A stretch of DNA of 64,000 nt, taken from NCBI GenBank assembly GCA_963575745.1, contig CAUYUJ010012213.1:12501-76500 (forward strand), written 5' to 3'. A model generated the notes under the pieces. The model was not told the DNA's origin. It searched no databases and saw only the letters and a program-made list of their open reading frames with translations. This document shows, piece after piece, positions 1-10,359 of this stretch. How positions within the stretch are numbered: position 1 is the stretch's first letter; the number at the start of each line of letters is the position of its first letter. Source of the DNA: Prorocentrum cordatum (Eukaryota > Sar > Dinophyceae > Prorocentrales > Prorocentraceae). The position numbers and the translations under genes were made by a program.

Positions 1-1127
1 CCGCACCGTCCACGCAACCAACTCTTCAGCACGAAATGGTGGTCAAGAAGGTGGGATGAGTGAAGCTAGCACCCTCTGCATGAGTTCAAGCAACTACAGG
101 CGGATACCTCAAAGTGCCATCGACATGCGCGTCCTCGGGGCAAGGGGATTCGCCACTCACGCAACGTGACCTGGGTAGCAGACCATTTCGTCAGCAATCC
201 GACTGTCGGCGACTGGACACGGGTTGGTTGGGCTGGAGCAGCAGCGGTGGGAGGGGTCGGAGGAGGAGGCGGGGGAGGAAGAGCATCCCCCACTGCGTTT
301 CCTCGTCGGCCTTCTGCCCGCAGCACGCTCCGCCTCCTCGGCGCAGCTGCCCGCGGTCGCGCGCCACAGGCGCTTTTGGCACGAGGCGGGCACGGCGTTC
401 GTGCGGATGGGCTCTCTTCGAGGTATTTTTGTTCTGGACGCAAGCGTTGCCCGGGCGCAAAAGGCGGCCATCTCGACGGCGAGCGTGTGGGCAAGGGCGA
501 CGCCTTGGACCGCCCTGCCTGCGGCGGTGCCATGCCGATCTTGCCACCTCTGGGTGAGCAGCGCGACGGTGGTTCACCGAGCGCGTGCCACTGCTCGCAA
601 AGTGCCTGCTCGCAAACCGTCCGGAAAGCACCTGTCTGCTGTGATGTACTTTCTCGTAGATCCCCCGAGGAGAATCCAGGCCATTTGCCAGTGGTTACTT
701 TGCGAGTAGTGGAACGCGCTCGTCTAGTGGTCGCGGGGCCGCGGTCCCGCATGTTGATCAGCTCGTTGCGGCGGTCCAGGGGGTCTCCGTGGTCCTTCGA
801 GGCTGCCGGTAGATGTGGTCGCGCCACGTCGCAGCGCAAGGGTTCACCTTGTCCAATGTAAGATTGGCCAGCCTGTCGTGCTCCACAGCACGACGCAGGA
901 TACCCAGGCCTCACCTCTTGCAGCAACCTGGCGTCGCCGAGCCTGCGGGCCGCAGGTGGTGGATTCCACGACGAGGGTCAGTTCAATCTGCTGATACTTG
1001 GCAATGGCGACTCTCCGAAACTTACAAGGACTGGAGTCAGGGCACTCCGAGGCGCCCCCAGCAATCATGGTGGGCAAGTGGCGATGCCGTGGCCCATCCA
1101 TTCCTTCGTCAGCTCATTGATGCCAGT
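1..1127. other. GC-rich stretch, no supported gene
   Basis: Several overlapping frames stay open on both strands, as expected for GC-rich DNA, but none shows a recognisable domain, a consistent reading frame or splice-site support. No tandem repeat or inverted repeat is evident. Confidence 0.5.
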
Positions 1128-1182
1128 GGCCAGCCAGTGGATCTGAAATTCTTTACGCTTCGCGTATCCCCACCAGCCCATC
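1128..1182. repeat. 55-bp dispersed repeat, copy 1
   Basis: The segment starting GGCCAGCCAGTGGATCTGAA recurs at 2330-2384 with only a few substitutions. A partial third copy of its right end (CCAGCCC.TCCAGAAAC.AT and onward) lies near 59600-59633. Origin unknown; no terminal repeats seen. Confidence 0.8.
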
Positions 1183-1359
1183 TCACAGCAGCAACTCTTG
1201 CGAAGCATGCCGACAGTCGTGTTTTTCAGGCGTGTGTCCGCTTGGCCCCGCATATCTCCCCTGTTCCTCCTTCCTCCCGCCTCCTTGTACATCCTCCTTG
1301 TGGGGGGAGCGGGAGAAGGACGAGGCGGAGGAGGAGGGAGAGAAAGCGCTCCTCGTGAT

Positions 1360-1758
1360 TTGAGTCGTTTGGGGTTTCTCGTCCTGGTGTGAGTCGTTCG
1401 GGCCCTTCTTCCTGGTGTGAGTCGTTCGGGCTCTTCGTGGTGTGAGTCGTTCGGGCTCTTCGTCCTGGTGTGAGTCGTTCGGGCTTCTCGTGGTGTGAGT
1501 TGTTCGGGCCCCTCGTCCTGGTGTGAGTCGTTCGGGCCCCTCCTCCTGGTGTGACTCGTTCGGGCTCCTCGTGGTGTGAGTCGTTCGGGGCCCGCGTCGT
1601 GGTGTGAGTCGTTCGGGCTCCTCGTGGTGTGAGTCGTTCGGGCGCCTCGTCCTGGTGTGAGTCGTTCGGGCCCCTCCTTGTGGTGTGAGTCGTTCGGGCT
1701 CTTCGTGGTGTGAGTCGTTCGGGCCCCTCGTCCTGGTGTGAGTCTCGGGCTCCTCGTG
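1360..1758. repeat. 25-30 bp minisatellite
   Basis: About fourteen copies of a unit with core GTGTGAGTCGTTCGGGC, joined by variable CCTCGTCCTG or TCTTCGTG spacers, so period alternates between about 21 and 30 bases. The reverse strand is open through the array, which creates a spurious Thr/Arg-rich ORF. Confidence 0.9.
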
Positions 1759-1935
1759 GGGCCTCTTGGGGGCCTCTTGGGGGCCTCTTGGGGCCTCTTG
1801 GGGCCTCTTGGGGGCCTCTTGGGGGCCTCTTGGGGGCCTCTTTGGGCCTCTTGGGGGCCTCTTGGGGGCCTCTTGGAGGTCTCTTGGGAGCCTCCTGGGG
1901 GCCTCTTGGGGCCATCTTGGGGCCTCTTGCGACCT
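1756..1935. repeat. 12-bp minisatellite, GGCCTCTTGGGG family
   Basis: Perfect to near-perfect tandem copies of a 12-base unit GGCCTCTTGGGG. The same core reappears at 2466-2725, 54440-54940 and 60225-60440, and in reverse complement at 7026-7280, so this is a dispersed family, not a local expansion. Confidence 0.9.
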
Positions 1936-2329
1936 CCTCAGAAGCGCAAATGATCGCTGCCCCCTGAGAAGGACGAAATGAGCCCAAAACTATTGTAAAA
2001 TCAATGATTTTGCTATGAAGGAAGATGAGCGGGGCCCCGTCAGAAGGCCAAAGTGGGGCCGAAACCGTAGTAACATCAATGATTTTGGCTTCACAGAAGA
2101 GGAGAGGGTTTTTTCTCCCCCCCCCCCGTCGGGGCCAGAATCCTCGTGAGGGGTGTCGTTTTTTAGCCCTTCCAGGAGTCGAAATTGACTCCTCTGACGA
2201 CCCGCGGGGCGCCCTCTCCAGGCCCAGGGGGAGGGGGTAGGGGGAGGGGTAAACCCCTTCCCGAAGGGGAAGAAGGGGGGTTGAGAACAGAGAGAGCTCC
2301 CTAAACCACTCACGCCCAAAGGGCTGGTT

Positions 2330-2384
2330 GGCCAGCCAGTGGATCTGAAATTCTTGACGCTTCGCGCATCCCCAGCAGCCCATC
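2330..2384. repeat. 55-bp dispersed repeat, copy 2
   Basis: Near-identical to 1128-1182 (differences at scattered single bases). It is preceded by CCCAAAGGGCTGGT, a motif that also follows the related block ending near 2960. Confidence 0.8.
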
Positions 2385-2465
2385 CAGAAACGATGCCCAT
2401 GAGAGTTGACCGGGGGAGAGAGGAAGAGACACGCATAGTCAAACAGCGAGGGAGGCTTCGGAGGC

Positions 2466-2725
2466 TTCGCGGCCATCTCGAGCCGTCTTGGAACGGTCTC
2501 GGGGCCGCTTGGAGCATCTTGGGAGCCATCTTGAGCCAGCTTGGGCTATTTGAGCCATCTTGGAGGTCATCTTGGGCTGTCTGAGGCCGCTCGGGGGCCT
2601 CTTGGGGGCCTCTCGGGTGCTTTTTGGATGCCTCTTGGAGCTTCTTGGGGCCCTCTTTGGGTCCTCTTGGGAGCCTCTTGGGAGCCCTGGAGGGCTTCTT
2701 GGGGCCGTCTTGGGGGCGGTCGGTC
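2466..2725. repeat. Degenerate GGCCTCTTGGG array
   Basis: Imperfect copies of the core (GCCGTCTTGG, GCCATCTTGG, GCCTCTTGGG) at 10-14 base spacing. More diverged than the array at 1756-1935. Confidence 0.8.
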
Positions 2726-2739
2726 AAAAGAGAGGGGGT

Positions 2740-2960
2740 ACTCGATTTGCGTCCCCCCCCTCGGGGGCCACGATCCTCGTGAGTGGTGGCGCAAAATGGC
2801 CCTCCCAATGGCCGAAAAAGGAGCCTCCGACACTTCGCGATCCCTCCCAAAAATCCTCAGGGAGGGGATGAGGAGGATTCCCCTCCCCGACGGGAAGAGG
2901 GGTTGTGGAAGAGGAAAGAGACCCTCGTTAGACCACCTGTCGCCCAAAGGGCTGGTGGGA
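2740..2960. repeat. Diverged copy of the 2105-2330 block
   Basis: Shares in order a C-run followed by TCGGGG, ATCCTCGTGAG, a run ending in GACGGGAAGAGGGG or CCGAAGGGGAAGAAGGGG, and GCCCAAAGGGCTGGT with 2105-2330. In both places the block follows a CTCTTGG minisatellite, so array and block appear to move together. Confidence 0.65.
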
Positions 2961-3146
2961 CTCTTGAGCGTGGTTCTGGAATCATGCCACGCAGCCGAGA
3001 CGCATCCACTGTGTGCAACCGCGAGACATCCTCAAAACCCACCTAGTTGGAATCATCACAGACAGGCGCGTTTCTTTGGGCGTCGCGTTGGCAATCTCTG
3101 CGGCCAGTGCCTCTGAGTCTGCGTTGCACACTACATCTGTCACCTG

Positions 3147-3313
3147 CACCCTAGGCGATGCTTAAGAAAACCTAAATTTTCGGCCAGGGCCTCGATTATT
3201 CTTAATGTTTGAGTGTAAATCCTAAGACGTTGATGGAAATTCAGGGTTTTTATTCAAGTTCTGAGACTCTGAATTTCTGAACCCACGATTTCTTAAGCAT
3301 TTCGCAGGGTGTG
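3147..3313. mobile_element. MITE-like element with ~24-bp terminal inverted repeats
   Basis: The left end CACCCTAGGCGATGCTTAAG (3147-3166) is mirrored by the right end CTTAAGCATTTCGCAGGGTG (3293-3312); the core ATGCTTAAGAAA is an exact inverted match. The interior is AT-richer than its surroundings and has no ORF. A motif like the right end, CCTTAAGTGTTTCACAGCCT, occurs at about 6588-6607. No clear target duplication was seen. Confidence 0.6.
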
Positions 3314-3424
3314 GACCTCCAGCATAACCTTTGACCAACTCCACCTTGCGAGATCTCGGCCGGCACCCTGCCGAGACGGTCTCGACGAGGAGCTCAGCTA
3401 GGGCGCCTGCGCTCGCCCTCGCGT

Positions 3425-3484
3425 CTCGCTCGGAAGCCTCCGCCGACCATCACCCGCCCACGATCTCGCCGCCGCCGCCGCCTG

Positions 3485-3542
<58 letters not shown>

Positions 3543-3641
3543 GCCGCCGCCGTCGTCGTCGTCGCCGTCGTCATCGTCGTTGTCACTCGTCGTAGTTATC
3601 GTCGCTATCGTCGTTATCGTCGTCGCTCGTCGCTCGTCGCT

Positions 3642-3676
<35 letters not shown>

Positions 3677-3866
3677 TCGTCGTCGTCGTCGTTGTCGTCG
3701 TCGTCGTCGTCGCTCCGAGGCCTCCGCCGACCATCGCTCGCCAACGACCTCGCCGCTGCCGCCGCCTGCGCCGCCGTCGCCGTCGCCGTCGCCGTCGTGT
3801 CGTCGCTCTGAAGCCTCCGCCGACCATCGCTCGCCAACGACCTCGCCGCCGCCGCCGCCTGCGCCG

Positions 3867-3928
<62 letters not shown>

Positions 3929-3955
3929 GTTGCTCGTCGTCGCCGCTCCAAGGGC
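3425..3955. repeat. Compound (GTC)n / 65-bp block array
   Basis: Three copies of a ~65-base block containing CTCCGCCGACCATC and CGCCGCCTGCGCCGCC (near 3430, 3718 and 3810) are separated by GTC trinucleotide runs. All frames encode homopolymer-like peptides, so no gene is called. Confidence 0.85.
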
Positions 3956-4164
3956 CCCCGGGGGTCCACGGCCTCCGCCGCCCCCCCCCCGCCACGCCGG
4001 CAGGCGGCCGAGGAGCGCGTCGCGGCGGAGGCGGACATGGCGGCCGGGAAGGCTTGGCGCCAGCGGGACCCAGGCCCCCCCCGGGCCTCCAACGCGGGGG
4101 AGGAAGCTCAGAGGGGGAAAAAGGTACCATACCGCTACCCCCTTTGCCCCGTTTTCCCGTTGAG

Positions 4165-4250
4165 CCTCCCGGGAGGCCCTCGTCGCCACCGCTGGATTCG
4201 CCTCGGAATCCTGGTCAGAACGCGCCCCAGGAGAGGTCCAGGGAGTAGCT
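4165..4250. repeat. Dispersed repeat family A, copy 1
   Basis: Core CCACCGCTGGATTCGCCTCG followed by CTGGTCAGAACGCGCCCC and GAGAGGTCCGGG-like sequence. Further copies lie at 29321-29440, 36260-36338 and 36881-37000. The copies near 29.4 and 36.9 kb share more sequence downstream (GCAGCGGTAT..., then TTTCCCCA or TCTCCCCA). Confidence 0.8.
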
Positions 4251-4388
4251 CGGGGGAGGAATTCCGAGCATTCTCTTTGGGTGGAGGGCAGAGAGCGAGA
4301 TCTGACGTGTCGCGTCGATTGGTTTTCGAGGCTTGGAGCTGCAGATGCAAGAGGGTGAGTCACAGGTCGGGTTGATTTTGGTGGTGCA

Positions 4389-4619
4389 ATAGCCCATATG
4401 GATTTCACCCTAGAATCAGCGAGCGAAGAACGGTATAACATAAACTTTTTCGCTGTCGGGGGCGCCTGTCCCTGGGCGGCTGTCCCTGGGCGGCTGGGCT
4501 GTCTCCGTAGGGGTATAAACTTTCCAGCCGCCCAGGGGCAGGTGTCCCCGACGGCGAAACAGTTTATTCTAAACCGTTCTTCGCCCGTTAAAATAGCCAA
4601 TATGGATTTCACCCTAGAA
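4389..4619. mobile_element. Foldback element flanked by 27-bp direct repeats
   Basis: Arms at about 4420-4482 and 4525-4587 are inverted copies of each other (GCGAAGAACGGT ... TGGGCGGCTG) over about 62 bases with roughly 85-90% match. Outside them sits a direct repeat containing ATATGGATTTCACCCTAGAA at 4396-4415 and again at 4600-4619. The inner arm has a local duplication of CTGTCCCTGGGCGG. No coding capacity. Confidence 0.75.
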
Positions 4620-4769
4620 AGTGGCTGAAACGGTGCTAAATGCCGCCATGCCCTTGCCTCGGCGCGGCGGCCGTGTGTTCGCCCTGCGAATGTCCTGGCA
4701 AACGCGCGGGCATGCCGGGGCTGGGAGAGGTCCGTGGAGCTGTCCTTTGTCTCGGGAGGGGGGCAAGAG

Positions 4770-5180
4770 GCACGCACAGACGCAAGGAATCGTCGATCCC
4801 CAGGAAGATAGGGGAAAAATATGAGTCAGAGTCCCGAATCATCAGGGGTAACTCGGGTCAGGGTTAACTCGGGTTCGTTTTTCGGGAATCCGAACCCGAG
4901 TTACCCCGGACCCGAGTTACCCCGGATAATTCGGGCGTCCAGAGCCCCAAAATCATCAGGGGTAACTCGGGTCAGGGCTAACTCGGGTTCGTTTTTCGGG
5001 AATCCAAACCCGAGTTACCCCGGACCCGAGTTACCCCGGATAACTCGGGCGCCCAATCGTCGATCCCCAGGAAAATAGGGGAAAACATGAGAAGTGGGGG
5101 GAAGGCGGAAACCCTGAAACCGTGGGAAATCTGGGGCATCCTGGGATTTGTGTCTACTCCAGATTTCGTGATAAAAGGGA
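4770..5180. repeat. Dispersed repeat family B, partial copy plus full copy
   Basis: The motif AATCGTCGATCCCCAGGAA occurs at about 4788-4806 and 5055-5073. The second copy continues with GAAGTGGGGGGAAGGCGGAA, CCTGGGATTTGTGTCTA and onward. Related full copies are at 25098-25250 and 36528-36676. Confidence 0.75.
4837..5053. repeat. Two tandem copies of a ~103-bp hairpin unit
   Basis: Units at 4837-4939 and 4951-5053 are nearly identical. Each contains GGGGTAACTCGGGT facing ACCCGAGTTACCCC twice, so each can fold on itself. They interrupt the two family-B motifs on either side. Confidence 0.85.
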
Positions 5181-5501
5181 TGGGGGTCTGGACCCTCCAA
5201 GACAAGCCATTTCAGACCTCCCCCGTGGGAGAACCCTCCAAAACATCGTCCCCAGACCCCCCCAGGCCCTCCAAGATAGCCTGGAAGAGACCCCCCCCGA
5301 AATGAGACCCCCCTCCCTTTATTACGATATCTGGAGTACCTATTGGTGTTCCTGGGTCCCTTCATAGGGGACTCGTGGGGAGAGGCTTCCTCGCCCCGGC
5401 ATGCCTGCCAGCAGGGCCGGCTCGCCGAGGAGCGCTCCCCTGGCGCTTCGCCCGAGGCATCCTCGAGAGGGGCCACTGGAGGGCCCAGGTTTGTGCTCCG
5501 C

Positions 5502-5674
5502 TAAAACGACGCGAAGATCGGGACAACATCGGATCGGGATAACTCGAAATCTCCGAGAAACGGCGGGTTTGGAGGATGTGTTGGGCGCCGCGGCCGCTCC
5601 AGAGCGTTCCGGAACGCCCTGAGAGCGCTCCGGAACGCTCTGGAGCGATTTCTCCCGATCCTAGCCCTGTTTTA
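5502..5674. mobile_element. 173-bp TA-flanked inverted-repeat element, copy 1
   Basis: Bounded by TA dinucleotides (5502-5503 and 5673-5674). The ends AAACGACGCGAAGATCGGGA and TCCCGATCCTAGCCCTGTTT are imperfect inverted repeats, and the interior carries GCTCCAGAGCGTTCCGGAAC facing its complement. It has the same length and about 90% identity with 16119-16291. The TA boundaries resemble Tc1/mariner-type MITEs, but no transposase is seen in the window. Confidence 0.75.
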
Positions 5675-7025
5675 TCCGAGAGCCAGACCTTCCTCGGGTG
5701 AGCACCTGTGGGCGCGGGGGTGCTGCGCCTCCCGGGTCGGGCAGAAGTCAGAGCGTGAATTACCTACCCCGCTTTCGCTTCCGGGCAAGACCAAGCCATA
5801 CCACGCGCCTCCTCGTCAAGCGGCCTGACCAGTACAGGCCGTAGTTTGGCATCGTTTGGTATCTCTTGGAAGCGAGGGTGGTCAAAAGCGAGGTAGGTTT
5901 GCTTTCCCCCCAAGAAGGGGGGGATCATCGGAAAGCCCTGAGTGAGGGAATCGATGGGCACAGTGCCGGGGCTCTGCTCTGATGGGGTTGCCCGGAAGGG
6001 GGTCCAGCGACAAGGGGGTGGTGCAATAGATTTGGTGCAATAGATCTGTGGGGTTGCAATACAATTGGGGCGTGCAGTATATTTCGGGGCGCAGCTGTAT
6101 TGCTGTATTTTCGCGTGCAACACGTTACTTAGAAGACAATGTAAAGCAATCATCTGGCGCAGTAAATCTGCAAGCGAACGCTGCTGCGCGGCCAGTTTCG
6201 GCCCCGCCGCCAGTCGACATGTCCTCGAGGCAGTGGCGCCTCGGGCGCCAGGAGGCGCTGGGGGATCAGGTGCATGAGCTGATTCGTTAACTTTCCTTTC
6301 TCTTTAGCCCTCTCCGGGTCCTCTTATCCCTTTTGAAGTCCCCTGTATTCGACGTCATCCCAACATACTTACACTATATGTGCGTCGCCCCCCCAGGGGC
6401 GACGCGCGCACCGATACATCTTATAGTATATGCGTCGTGGCGGGCGCTTTTGGCCACAACGCTCGGGAAACGATGTACTACAAGATGGGTATACTATATG
6501 TTCGGGTCGGACGCGCGCCTCCAAGGAGGACATACAGTCGGGGCCCTGAAGAAGGAACCCTTTTGATTGGGGAGGGGCTCCGCGTTCCTTAAGTGTTTCA
6601 CAGCCTGCCTCAGGTTTTCCTTATGTTTTCGATAGGAAGTCGACGTTTAACTTATGGAAAAAGGGGCCTCGTTCCTTGTTTTGGGTTCCTTAGGTAAAGG
6701 CCCCGACTGTACACTGTCCTCATGTGGGTGGGCGGTCCGTGCCAGTGCCTGTGCTCCCACTCGATCGCTGGTGACAGGGTTTGTTGACCCCAGCTGTGGT
6801 GATGCCATCTGAGCGACGCAATACGCCGGGGCCGTTTGTGCCGACACTGGCGCGTAACATTCCCGCGTGAGGTCGCGCGTTAGCGCCCTCGTCTCCAGTG
6901 TGGCGTGCCGCGCCCCTGGCCCCGCGTGAGCCAGCGCGTAAGGTTGCTGTGCCATTTCGCGCATTGCTCCCTCCATGGCAGGATCAAAAAGGCGAGGGTG
7001 AAGGCACCCCCAGGACGGCCCAAAG
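5675..7025. other. Gene-free stretch
   Basis: No gene is supported. Small features include repeats of TGCAATA around 6015-6065 and CACTATATGTGCGTCG / ATAGTATATGCGTCG / ATACTATATGTTCGGG near 6372, 6423 and 6490. There is also a motif near 6588 like the right end of the MITE at 3147-3313. Confidence 0.45.
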
Positions 7026-7280
7026 AGGCGACTCGGGGGGCTCTGAGTGGAGGACCTGCTTCTTTTGATCGACTCCCTTCAAGACTGCCCCACGAGGCCT
7101 TCAGGGCCCCCAAGAGGCCCCCGCGAGGGTTCCGGGAGGGCCCCACTACCCCCCCCCACAAGAGCCCCAGGAAGGCCCCAAGGCCCTCCAAAATAGCCGC
7201 AAGAGGGCCGCGCGAGAGCCCCACGCGGATCCCAAGCGGGCCTCCAGAAGACCCCAAGGCGGCCGCCAGAGCCTCCCTTG
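7026..7280. repeat. Reverse-oriented CTCTTGG-family array
   Basis: Degenerate copies of AGGCCCCCAAGAGGCC, the reverse complement of the GGCCTCTTGGGG core. This places the same repeat family immediately upstream of the eL41 gene in the opposite orientation. Confidence 0.7.
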
Positions 7281-7313
7281 TCCCTCCTCCGCACCCCCTG
7301 CCTGGGTCCGCAC

Positions 7314-7328
7314 CCGTTTTGGCTTGAG
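7314..7328 (+). other. Candidate relic spliced-leader motif
   Basis: CCGTTTTGGCTTGAG matches 12 of 15 bases of CCATTTTGGCTCAAG, the 3' part of the conserved dinoflagellate spliced leader. It lies 68 bases upstream of the eL41 start codon in the same orientation. That is where a leader would sit if a trans-spliced mRNA had been reverse-transcribed and re-inserted. The match is short and diverged. Confidence 0.5.
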
Positions 7329-7396
7329 TGGCCAGCCGGGGCCCTTGAGCCAGACGCGCGGCACCACCTGGGGGCCCCCGCGGGCAGCCCACCGCG

Positions 7397-7516
7397 ATGG
7401 CGCACAAGTCCAACCCGTACAAGAAGGCGCGCTCGATGTTCCGGTGGAAGTGGAAGAAGAAGAGGACGCGCCGGCTGCAGAAGAAGCGCCGCAAGATGCG
7501 CCAGCGCTCGAAGTGA
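7397..7516 (+). CDS. RPL41: 60S ribosomal protein eL41
   Basis: Encodes a 39-residue, extremely basic protein of the large ribosomal subunit. The C-terminal 25 residues (WKKKRTRRLQKKRRKMRQRS and the last K) match the nearly invariant eukaryotic eL41, usually only 25 residues long. Here it has a 14-residue N-terminal extension beginning MAHKSNPYKKARS. The ATG at 7397 is chosen because the frame is open and plausible from there to the TGA at 7514-7516; the inner ATG (7436) would give the classic short form. No intron is needed. A relic spliced-leader-like motif lies 68 bases upstream, so this copy may be a retrogene that has been kept intact. An inverted-repeat element begins 36 bases after the stop. 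Identity is confident; whether this copy is expressed cannot be told. Confidence 0.93.
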   Translation: MAHKSNPYKKARSMFRWKWKKKRTRRLQKKRRKMRQRSK

Positions 7517-7552
7517 GCGGCGCGGGGGCCCGACGCAGCTCATCGGGCGGGG

Positions 7553-7706
7553 CTAGGACAGGGGCAATTCTTTCCAGAGCGTTCCGGAGCGCTCTCTGAG
7601 AGTTCTGGAGCGCTCTGGAATGGCCGCGGCGCCCGATACATTCTCCTGAACTGCCGGGTCTCAGAGATCCCCGCGTCATCCCGGTCCAGTTTTGTCCTGG
7701 TCCTAG
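7553..7706 (-). mobile_element. Inverted-repeat element, diverged third copy
   Basis: In reverse complement this aligns with 5502-5674 and 16119-16291 through GGGCGCCGCGGCC, CCAGAGCGCTCC and CCGGAACGCTCTGGA. Its ends CTAGGACAGG and CCTGGTCCTAG are inverted. It is shorter (~154 bp) and more diverged than the other two copies. Confidence 0.65.
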
Positions 7707-8177
7707 CGGCGCCTCTCGGCTAGCCCGCCCCGTGGGCGTGCTCTGGGGGGGGTGCAGGAGGGCGTTTTTTGGTTCCGGGGCGACAGCAGGCTTTGCCAGC
7801 GCATGGGGGGCGTGGGGGCTGGTCACGTCACGTGTCGCGTGGGAATGTCTGGGAACAATCAAGGCCAACTCGGAGGTCCGCACGAATCGTGACGTGACGT
7901 GGGGGGGGGGGGCGGCGGGCAGGGCAGGCAACGGCTGCTGCCGCGGTGAGTATGAAAACGCTCTCCAGACGGCGCGAGCTTCGGACTGCTAGGGCTTCGC
8001 GCGCTCGGCTGCCGCGGTGGCGGTTGCGCTCGTGCGCTCGCGCTGCCCGCCCTCGCCCGTCCGGGCCAGCGGAACGGTGCAGGTCTGCTTGCGCCCGCGT
8101 GCCCTCCGCGAGGCTCTGAAAGCACAGGAAGAGCGAGCTGCTCTCCCCCTCGCCCAGGGGGGCGAGGAGAGCGAGAA

Positions 8178-8231
<54 letters not shown>

Positions 8232-8293
8232 CTGATGATGATGATGGTGGTGGTGGTGGTGGTGGTGGTGGTGGTGATGATGATGATGATGAT

Positions 8294-8336
<43 letters not shown>

Positions 8337-8618
8337 CGGATGCTGATGCTGATGCTGATGCTGATGCTGATGATGATGCTGATGATGATGGTGCTGATGC
8401 TGCTGATGATGATGATGATGATGATGGTGGTGATGATGATGATGATGCTGATTATGATGATGATGATGATGATGATCATGATGATGATAACCATGACGAC
8501 GATGTCGATGACGATGATGATGCTGATGATGATGATCATGCTAATGATCATGATGCTAGCTAGATCCTGACGATTCTGATGATGATGATGATGATGATGC
8601 TGATGCTGGTGCTGATGC

Positions 8619-8671
<53 letters not shown>

Positions 8672-8672
8672 T

Positions 8673-8721
<49 letters not shown>

Positions 8722-8797
8722 GGTGGTGGTGATGATGATGATGATGATGATGATGATGAGGAGGAGGAGGAGGAGGAGGAGGAGGAGGAGGAGGAGG
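8178..8797. repeat. GAT/GGT microsatellite ending in (GAG)n
   Basis: Mostly ATG/TGA/GAT trinucleotides with GGT and GCT interruptions, then GAG from about 8758. The sub-block 8482-8580 is nearly identical to 10872-10970. Met/Ile/His homopolymer ORFs here are artefacts. Confidence 0.95.
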
Positions 8798-9049
8798 ACT
8801 GAGGATCGAGGTTTTGGAGCTTTTGGGCCGTCCAGGGCTCGGGGGCATCCGAAGGACCTTGTCACGTTCGGTCACCGACGCTTCTGCAGCAGCCGCCGTC
8901 GTCGTCGGGTCATCCCTCGTTGTCGTCGTTGTCGTGAATCCCTGGCCTCGGCTTCTGCCCGTCCCCCGCCCCCGCGTCTCTCTTCCGTCCGGCCTCTCTA
9001 GTCTCCCCCCTCCTCCCTCCCCAAGGCATAGGGCTTTCTGCGGTTCGGT

Positions 9050-9235
9050 CAATTCAGCTGCGTTGCAGTCGGTTGAGCTCGAGTGCTTCGGTTCGGGTTT
9101 GATCGGTCGGTTGCCGCATCGGCGTTGCGCCGCTGCGCTCTTCTGGGATGCCTGCGGCCTCGGTCGGTTTTGGGCTCGCTGTCGGCTCTGCCTTTTTTTG
9201 TCGGTTGCACCATCGCCGTGGACGGCATTGGCCTC
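9050..9235. repeat. Dispersed repeat family C, copy 1
   Basis: Shares GCCTGCGGCCT.GTCGGTTT, repeated TTCGGTCGGTT-like motifs and a closing CGCC(A/G)TGG(A/T) with 43885-44085 and 62345-62540, in the same order and spacing. The two later copies also share GTGTCCGCGGTTCGGTCGG. Confidence 0.6.
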
Positions 9236-9361
9236 CGCCTCCCTCCACTCTCTTGAGGGGGGATTTTCCGAGGGCTACGCTTCTTGTCTTATCGCCCAGG
9301 TTCGGCTTCTTCACCAGCCTCCCTCCCCTCTCTTCCACCGCCTCCCTCCCCCACCTCGCCT

Positions 9362-9364
9362 TCG

Positions 9365-9404
<40 letters not shown>

Positions 9405-9990
9405 TCGTCATCACCGCCGCCGCTGCTGCCGCCACCGCCGCCGCCGTCATCTCCGCCGCCGTCATCGGCGATCTCGTCGCCTGACGTCCGTCAGCCTTTC
9501 GGAGGGGGTGCCTGCTTTGATGGAGACGGACGCCGGGAACCGGGAAGGAAGTGCGCGGAGCAGAGGACGGCTGGTTTCCCCGACGCTGGTTTTGCCCGGC
9601 TGGTTTCGCCGACCCGCCCGCTTGTTTCGCCCGTCTGGTTGCGCCGATCCGCCCGTCGCTGCCGTCGTTGTTCGTCGTCGTCGCCATCGTCGTTCGCTTT
9701 CGTCGTCGTCGCCGTCGTGGTCGTGGTCGTCGTCGTCATCCTCCTCCGTGGTCGGCCTCCTTCGTCGTTCTCCGTCGTCGTAATCCGTCGTCGTCCTCCG
9801 TCGTTGTCGTCGTTGTTGTCGTCGTCGTCACTGTCGACAATGCCGTCGTCGTCGTCGTCGTCGTTGTCGTCGGTCGTCGGTCGTCGGTCGTCGTTCGTCG
9901 GTTGTCGTTCGTCGTTCGTCGCTCGTCGGTGGTCGGCGTCGTCGTTGCCGTCGTCACCGTCGTTGTTGTCGTCGCCGTTGTTCGGGTCCC
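9362..9990. repeat. GTC-rich simple repeat with GCTGGTTTCGCC motifs
   Basis: Runs of GTC and CGTCGT dominate. Around 9568-9650 there are 15-20 base repeats containing GCTGGTTTCGCCGAC, the reverse complement of the repeats at 10360-10466. No gene supported. Confidence 0.85.
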
Positions 9991-9994
9991 GCCC

Positions 9995-10262
9995 GACTGT
10001 GTGCTAGCAGGCCCGCCCGCCCGCTTGAACGTCCCGCCCGTCCGACCCGCCTGCCAAGGCCCCGCACGCCCGACCCGCCCGTGAGGGTCCCGCCCGCCCG
10101 ACCCGCCTGTTGGGGTGTTAGGGCCCCGCCCGCCCAACAATCCTCTTAGGGCCCCGCCCACTCGACCCCGCCGTTAGGTCCCGCCCGCCCTACCCGCCCG
10201 TTCGGGTCCCGCCCGTCCAGCCGTACCGTCAGGGTCCCGCCCGCCCCACCCGCCAGTCAGTT
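9995..10262. repeat. ~30-bp GC-rich minisatellite
   Basis: About nine copies of a unit containing GTCCCGCCCGCCCGACCCGCC with small indels. It lies between two inverted GCTGGTTTCG-type arrays (9568-9650 and 10360-10466). Confidence 0.85.
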
Positions 10263-10359
10263 GCCCGCCCGACAACGACGACGACGGCGGAGGCGACGAT
10301 GACGACGACGACGACGAAGGCAACGACGACGAGGACGCCGACTTGCGCCCCGGCGAAGC

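Noticed and set aside
66-926. Overlapping open frames of 150-290 codons on both strands
   Set aside because: GC-rich DNA gives open frames by chance; no domain, repeat-free composition or splice support distinguishes any frame.
5764-5911. Minus-strand frame with FDHPRFQEIPNDAKLRPVLV
   Set aside because: Protein-like but short, no homology recognised and no clear exon borders.
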